64,000 bases of DNA from Mucilaginibacter sp. (lineage in GTDB: Bacteria > Bacteroidota > Bacteroidia > Sphingobacteriales > Sphingobacteriaceae): positions 186,001-250,000 of the forward strand of contig NZ_JANYGH010000055.1 in the NCBI RefSeq assembly GCF_025362475.1, read 5' to 3'. The position numbers and the translations under genes are program-made. This document shows positions 60,315 to 64,000 of this stretch, one piece after another; the stretch's first letter is position 1, and each line of letters begins with the position of its first letter. Below the pieces are notes generated by a model. It did no database searches. It was not told where the DNA came from and worked only from the letters and a program-made list of their open reading frames with translations.

Positions 60315-61166
60315 TTAGTTTTCCAGTTTTCTTTCGCCCAGCCATTTCACCATCACCGGATCACGGTGATCAAAGAAACTGCTGGCATTAGTATTTAGCG
60401 TTTTGATTTTGTCCATCTCATCCGCGCTTAATTCAAAGTCGAGGCTATTTAAGTTTTCCGCCATCCGCTCTTTGCGTACTGATTTTGGAATGGCAACAAC
60501 GCCTCGTTGGGTTAGCCAGCGTAGGATCACCTGGGCAATTGATTTGTTATGCTTCTCGCCAATAGTTTTGAGCAATTCATTCTTAAAAATATCATTCTTG
60601 CCTTCTGCGAACGGCCCCCAGGATTCTATCTGGACATTATTCTCTTTCATGAACAGTTGCGTATCATATTGCTGGTGGAACGGGTGGGTTTCTACCTGGT
60701 TAACAGCAGGAACGATCTCATTGTGAATGATCAGATCAATCAATCGGTCAGGTTGAAAATTGCTAACGCCAATAGCTCTTACTTTACCTTCTCTATAAAG
60801 CGCTTCCATCGCGCGCCATTCACCATAAACATCGCCGTAAGGCTGATGGATCAGGTAGAGGTCGAGGTAATCCAGCTGAAGCTTCTTTAATGAATTTTCA
60901 AAAGCTTTTTTAGTCCCTTCGTAGCCGTCAGACTGTATCCAAAGCTTGGTTGTAATAAACAGATCTTCCCTGGCCACACCGCTACGCCTGATTGCTTTGC
61001 CCACTGCTTCTTCATTCGTATAAGATTGAGCAGTATCGATCAATCGATAGCCAGTTTCAATCGCATCCACCACACTTCTTTCACATTCTGCCAGGTCATT
61101 CACCTGGAATACGCCAAATCCTAAGATTGGCATTTCGACGCCGTTATTTAATTTTACCTTTTGCAT
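60315..61166 (-). CDS. Aldo/keto reductase
   Basis: 283 residues of AKR5-type. VKLNNGVEMPILGFGVFQV, the catalytic Asp/Tyr in GYRLIDTAQSYTNEEAVGKAIRRSG, Lys in LFITTKLWIQSD, and His in YLDLYLIHQPYGDVYGEW, then KVRAIGVSNF, and the NADP site VAIPKSVRKERMAENLNSLDFELS. It reduces aldehydes or ketones in the cytoplasm. First gene of an operon with three exported proteins, divergent from an AraC regulator. Confidence 0.94.
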   Translation of the reverse strand: MQKVKLNNGVEMPILGFGVFQVNDLAECERSVVDAIETGYRLIDTAQSYTNEEAVGKAIRRSGVAREDLFITTKLWIQSDGYEGTKKAFENSLKKLQLDYLDLYLIHQPYGDVYGEWRAMEALYREGKVRAIGVSNFQPDRLIDLIIHNEIVPAVNQVETHPFHQQYDTQLFMKENNVQIESWGPFAEGKNDIFKNELLKTIGEKHNKSIAQVILRWLTQRGVVAIPKSVRKERMAENLNSLDFELSADEMDKIKTLNTNASSFFDHRDPVMVKWLGERKLEN

Positions 61167-61320
61167 GTTTTTCTTTGAGCTAACTTATACAAAGGTCATG
61201 CGTTTTATCGACCCCGATAGGATATAGATTACGGGTATTTCTACCATTATTACTGATTTTGGTAAAGTTGCTGCCAATGCATTGATTAATAATGTAAATT
61301 CGAATTAAAAGAAAGCGATT

Positions 61321-62217
61321 ATGGACAGTATGCGACGTTTTAACACCATAAGTGAATATAATACATTCAATAATAACGAAACTAAGCACCCATTAATTAG
61401 CGTCGTCGACCTGTCAAAGGCTGCCCGCAGGCAGGGTTCGCAAATGTACTTTGGCTTTTACATTGTGTTTTTAAAAGATGTAAAATGTGGTGACCTCGTA
61501 TATGGCAGAAATACTTACGATTACCAGGAAGGGACATTGGTATTGATGGCACCGGGTCAGGTGGCAGGGGTCAATAGTAATGGCGAATACTACCAACCCA
61601 AAGGATATGCGCTTGTATTTCACCCTGATCTGATGCATGGTACAACGCTGGGCCGGCGAATCCAGGAATATTCCTTTTTTGGTTACCAGTCAAACGAAGC
61701 ATTGCACTTATCTGAACGGGAAAGAAATATCGTTTTGGATTGTTTTTCGAAGATAGATTACGAACTGGAGCGTGGTGTAGATAAGCATAGCAAGCGCCTG
61801 ATCGTATCCAATATTGAACTTTTTTTAGACTATTGTGTTCGTTTCTATGAAAGGCAGTTCATCACCCGCGACCATGTGCTGCATGGGGTGTTGGAAAGTT
61901 TTGAAAACCTATTAAATAATTATTTCGCGTCGGATAAACCTGAAACCAACGGTCTGCCTTCAGTTGCTTATTGCGCTGATGAATTGAATTTGTCAGCAAA
62001 TTATTTTGGCGATTTGGTAAAAAAAGAAACTGGCAAAACCGCGCAGGAATATATACAGTTTAAACTCATAAACATGGCCAAAGAAAAGATCTTTGATGGC
62101 AATAAGACTGTTAATCAGGTTGCTCTTGAACTGGGGTTTAAATATCCTCAGCATTTTACAAGATTGTTTAAGAAACGGGTTGGGCAAACCCCGCATGAGT
62201 ATCGCAAAATGAATTAA
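61321..62217 (+). CDS. AraC-family transcription regulator
   Basis: 298 residues. The N-terminal cupin-like sensor (VDLSKAARRQGSQMYFGFYIVFLKDVKCGDLVYGRNTYDYQEGTLVLMAPGQV) leads to a double HTH (VAYCADELNLSANYFGDLVKKETGKTAQEYIQFKLINMAKEKIFDGNKTVNQVALELGFKYPQHFTRLFKKRVGQTPHEYRK). In Bacteroidota such a gene is very often divergent from AKR or SDR operons that it induces; here the AKR operon starts 154 bases away on the other strand. Confidence 0.93.
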   Translation: MDSMRRFNTISEYNTFNNNETKHPLISVVDLSKAARRQGSQMYFGFYIVFLKDVKCGDLVYGRNTYDYQEGTLVLMAPGQVAGVNSNGEYYQPKGYALVFHPDLMHGTTLGRRIQEYSFFGYQSNEALHLSERERNIVLDCFSKIDYELERGVDKHSKRLIVSNIELFLDYCVRFYERQFITRDHVLHGVLESFENLLNNYFASDKPETNGLPSVAYCADELNLSANYFGDLVKKETGKTAQEYIQFKLINMAKEKIFDGNKTVNQVALELGFKYPQHFTRLFKKRVGQTPHEYRKMN

Positions 62218-62301
62218 AAATTATGGCGTATTCCATCATAGCCCGGGAGGCATCACCAACATGAGACTGGTGATTTAGTTGATTACCTTATTATGGTAAC
62301 G

Positions 62302-62332
62302 GCGTTCCGGTTTGAGAGCCGGAGCGCTTTTT
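62302..62332 (+). terminator. Terminator after the AraC gene
   Basis: GCGTTCCGG (62302-62310) pairs with CCGGAGCGC (62319-62327) with one internal mismatch, loop of 8, then TTTTT (62328-62332). Confidence 0.75.
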
Positions 62333-62362
62333 AAACGATAGATAACTGAATTAAATAGACTT

Positions 62363-62836
62363 ATGATCACAATTACAGTAAACGGGAAACAGCACCAGGT
62401 CGATGCTGATCCTAACATGCCGTTACTATGGGTAATCAGGGATGTCATCGGCCTAACCGGCACTAAATATGGTTGCGGTGTAGCGCAATGCGGGGCCTGC
62501 GTTGTACATTTGAATGGTGACGCTGTACGTTCCTGCGTTACAAAATTAAGCCGTGCGGCAGGCCAGCAAGTAATTACGATTGAAGGCCTGTCAGAAAATA
62601 ATAACCACCCTGCGCAGGTGGCATGGAACGAAGAAAATGTACCGCAATGTGGTTATTGCCACTCAGGACAAATTATGTCGGCTGCGGTTTTGTTAAAAGA
62701 AAACTCCAATCCCAGCGATGCTGATATTGATAGCGCCATGGCAGGTAATATCTGTCGTTGCGGAACCTACCAACGTATTCGTAAGGCCATACATTTAGCT
62801 GCTGAGTTGCAGAGAAAGGAAGCTGCAAGCAAATGA
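62363..62836 (+). CDS. 2Fe-2S subunit of a molybdenum hydroxylase (IorA-like)
   Basis: 157 residues, the usual size for the small subunit of isoquinoline 1-oxidoreductase/xanthine dehydrogenase-type enzymes. The plant-type ferredoxin cluster is bound by YGCGVAQCGACVVHL and a further Cys in RSC, and the second cluster by PQCGYCHSGQIMSAAVLL and GNICRCGTYQRIRKAI. It passes electrons from the molybdopterin subunit. Stop and next start overlap by ATGA. Confidence 0.95.
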   Translation: MITITVNGKQHQVDADPNMPLLWVIRDVIGLTGTKYGCGVAQCGACVVHLNGDAVRSCVTKLSRAAGQQVITIEGLSENNNHPAQVAWNEENVPQCGYCHSGQIMSAAVLLKENSNPSDADIDSAMAGNICRCGTYQRIRKAIHLAAELQRKEAASK

Positions 62837-63468
62837 AACATCAAATAAAAATTCCGGTGAAAGCATTCGCTGTGGTCAGCGTTCTGCTGATGACGGTCGG
62901 TATCATGGCGTTTGCGCTCCATAGCGATGACAAAAAAAGCAAGGTGCATGCATCAATGCTGCCAGTTGTAAAAAAGGATAGCATAGCATCCGTTAAGGCA
63001 TTTAAACAAGTATATACGGTGCTGACGAGTGCCCGATGTATGAACTGTCACCCGTCTGGCAACATTCCTTTGCAGGGAGACGACAGTCATCTGCATACCA
63101 TGTCTCCCCAAAGAGGAATTGATGGTAAGGGTGTATACGCCATGAAATGTTCCAATTGCCACCAGCCTACCAATACCCCCGGCTTACATACTCCTCCCGG
63201 TAATCCCAACTGGCACCTGCCACCGGCAAATATGAAGATGGTTTTCCAGGGCCGCACACCGCGCCAATTGGCTGAGCAATTGATAGATCCAAAACAAAAC
63301 GGCCACAAAGACTTGAAAAAGCTGATTGAACACGCAGATGATGGCCTGGTACTTTCGGGTTGGAACCCTGGCGAAGGACGCAAATTGCCACCTATGAGCC
63401 ACGCGGCATTTAAAAAAGCGTGGATCACCTGGCTTACAACAGGTGCGTATGCACCCAAAGGGAAATAA
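62833..63468 (+). CDS. Membrane-anchored cytochrome c subunit
   Basis: 211 residues. One N-terminal hydrophobic segment (FAVVSVLLMTVGIMAFAL) anchors or exports it. Two haem-c sites, CMNCH (about residue 71) and CSNCH (about 105), are followed by a region with PPGNPNWHLPPANMKM and GWNPGEGRKLPPMSHAAF. Such a cytochrome between the 2Fe-2S and molybdopterin genes is the usual way these enzymes pass electrons to the respiratory chain instead of NAD. It overlaps the small-subunit gene by four bases. Confidence 0.88.
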   Translation: MKHQIKIPVKAFAVVSVLLMTVGIMAFALHSDDKKSKVHASMLPVVKKDSIASVKAFKQVYTVLTSARCMNCHPSGNIPLQGDDSHLHTMSPQRGIDGKGVYAMKCSNCHQPTNTPGLHTPPGNPNWHLPPANMKMVFQGRTPRQLAEQLIDPKQNGHKDLKKLIEHADDGLVLSGWNPGEGRKLPPMSHAAFKKAWITWLTTGAYAPKGK

Positions 63469-63500
63469 GAACGATTTATTTACACTTAACTCAATACCTT

Positions 63501-64000
63501 ATGAGTACAAGTAACATATCAAGAAGAAACTTTTTAAGGGCCGCCGGCCTTACCGGAACAGCTCTTTTTGTCGGTCTTTACTTCTCTTCAAACGCTGAAG
63601 AAGCTAAACTTGCTACCGCCGATTCTGCGATGGCTTCGGATATAGAGATGAATGCCTGGATACATATTGACACAAATGGCAAGGTTACCATATTCAGCCA
63701 CCGCGCTGAGATGGGCCAGGGTGCTTACCAATCCGTCCCGCAAATCGTGGCAGAAGAGCTGGAAGTCAATTTGAAGGACATCAATATCCGCTTTGCGCAG
63801 GGCAACCGGGAGAAATACGGTAATCAGGTAACCGGTGGCAGTTCGACCATTCGTGGGTCCTATAAAAATTTACTTAAATTAGGTGCATCAGCGCGTGTAA
63901 TGCTCATTTCGGCGGCTGCCGCAAAGTGGAGTGTACCAACATCAGAATGTTATGCACAGTCAGGACACGTGCTACATCGTCCTTCAGGCAAAAAATTCCA
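63501..64000 (+). CDS. Molybdopterin-binding subunit of an isoquinoline-1-oxidoreductase-type enzyme, cut by window end
   Basis: The first 166 codons are present. MSTSNISRRNFLRAAGLTGTALFVGL is a Tat signal (S-R-R-N-F-L), so the folded cofactor-loaded enzyme is exported. AWIHIDTNGKVTIFSHRAEMGQGAYQSVPQIVAEELEVNLKDINIRFAQG and VTGGSSTIRGSY are the start of the large molybdopterin-binding subunit of the IorB type. Its substrate (N-heterocycle or aldehyde) is not known. It starts 32 bases after the cytochrome gene, as third gene of the operon. Confidence 0.93.
   Translation, partial: MSTSNISRRNFLRAAGLTGTALFVGLYFSSNAEEAKLATADSAMASDIEMNAWIHIDTNGKVTIFSHRAEMGQGAYQSVPQIVAEELEVNLKDINIRFAQGNREKYGNQVTGGSSTIRGSYKNLLKLGASARVMLISAAAAKWSVPTSECYAQSGHVLHRPSGKKF

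Noticed and set aside
1..64000. tRNA, rRNA, origin of replication, attachment sites
   Set aside because: I looked for GGTTCGAATCC-type T-loops, rRNA signatures and integrase next to a tRNA; none was seen by eye, though a covariance search was not possible.

Overview
The window looks like chromosome of a soil or plant-associated member of the Bacteroidota, most likely family Sphingobacteriaceae (Mucilaginibacter/Pedobacter-like). Reasons: a SusC/SusD pair with DUF4959/DUF5000-type lipoproteins, HisKA_2 histidine kinases with TPR sensors, many Bacteroidota-style lipoproteins and export signals ending in AQ, promoters of the TAnnTTTG type instead of TATAAT, and few Shine-Dalgarno sequences. I saw no rRNA, tRNA, CRISPR array or intact transposase. 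Identifications come from reading translated sequence and recalling family motifs; no database search was run.

Layout. 1-2040 is the 5' part of a large secreted protein with a 771-bp tandem duplication (two malectin-like plus OmpL47-like units). 2041-2852 is a gene-free stretch with several hairpins, possibly a small RNA. 2853-8984 holds an OmpA-domain protein, an NHL-repeat lipoprotein, a Crp/Fnr regulator, a DUF4267 membrane protein with a cupin, a SnoaL-like protein, and a GC-rich oxidoreductase divergent from an HxlR regulator. 9133-13343 holds an Lrp regulator, a wrecked fbp, serC with DUF1015, and fragments of tdh and a glycerophosphodiesterase. 13553-18729 holds an MFS drug transporter, an AraC regulator and a large beta-propeller/phosphoesterase protein. 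18805-19395 is debris of an endonuclease and a serine recombinase.

19715-29741 is a signalling island: two TPR/HisKA_2 kinases, a REC-AAA+-HTH response regulator and a second, REC-less sigma54-type activator, with a good sigma54 promoter candidate in front of the first kinase. A third kinase of the same type lies alone at 43464. 29991-42825 is a dense redox/detoxification region: short-chain dehydrogenases, an AhpD-like protein, a lipocalin-like protein, an MBL-fold hydrolase, an alpha/beta hydrolase with EthD and SnoaL partners, a zinc-free quinone-reductase-like enzyme and two Old Yellow Enzymes, controlled by a TetR and a MocR regulator whose probable operators are repeated in the window. 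43094-43320 is a MITE/REP-like inverted repeat. 46965-49453 is an M1 aminopeptidase gene broken, or recoded, at an A7 tract. 50421-57992 is a SusC-SusD-lipoprotein uptake operon without enzymes. 58695-62217 is an aldo/keto reductase-cupin-SnoaL-flavodoxin operon divergent from an AraC regulator. 62363 to the end is an isoquinoline-oxidoreductase-type molybdenum hydroxylase operon (2Fe-2S subunit, di-haem cytochrome c, molybdopterin subunit cut by the window edge).

A striking theme is decay. About a dozen genes are reduced to fragments, and two of them (fbp, an MFS transporter) have lost their middle while keeping both ends. Duplicated regulatory DNA of the MocR/Old Yellow Enzyme system is scattered across 18 kb.
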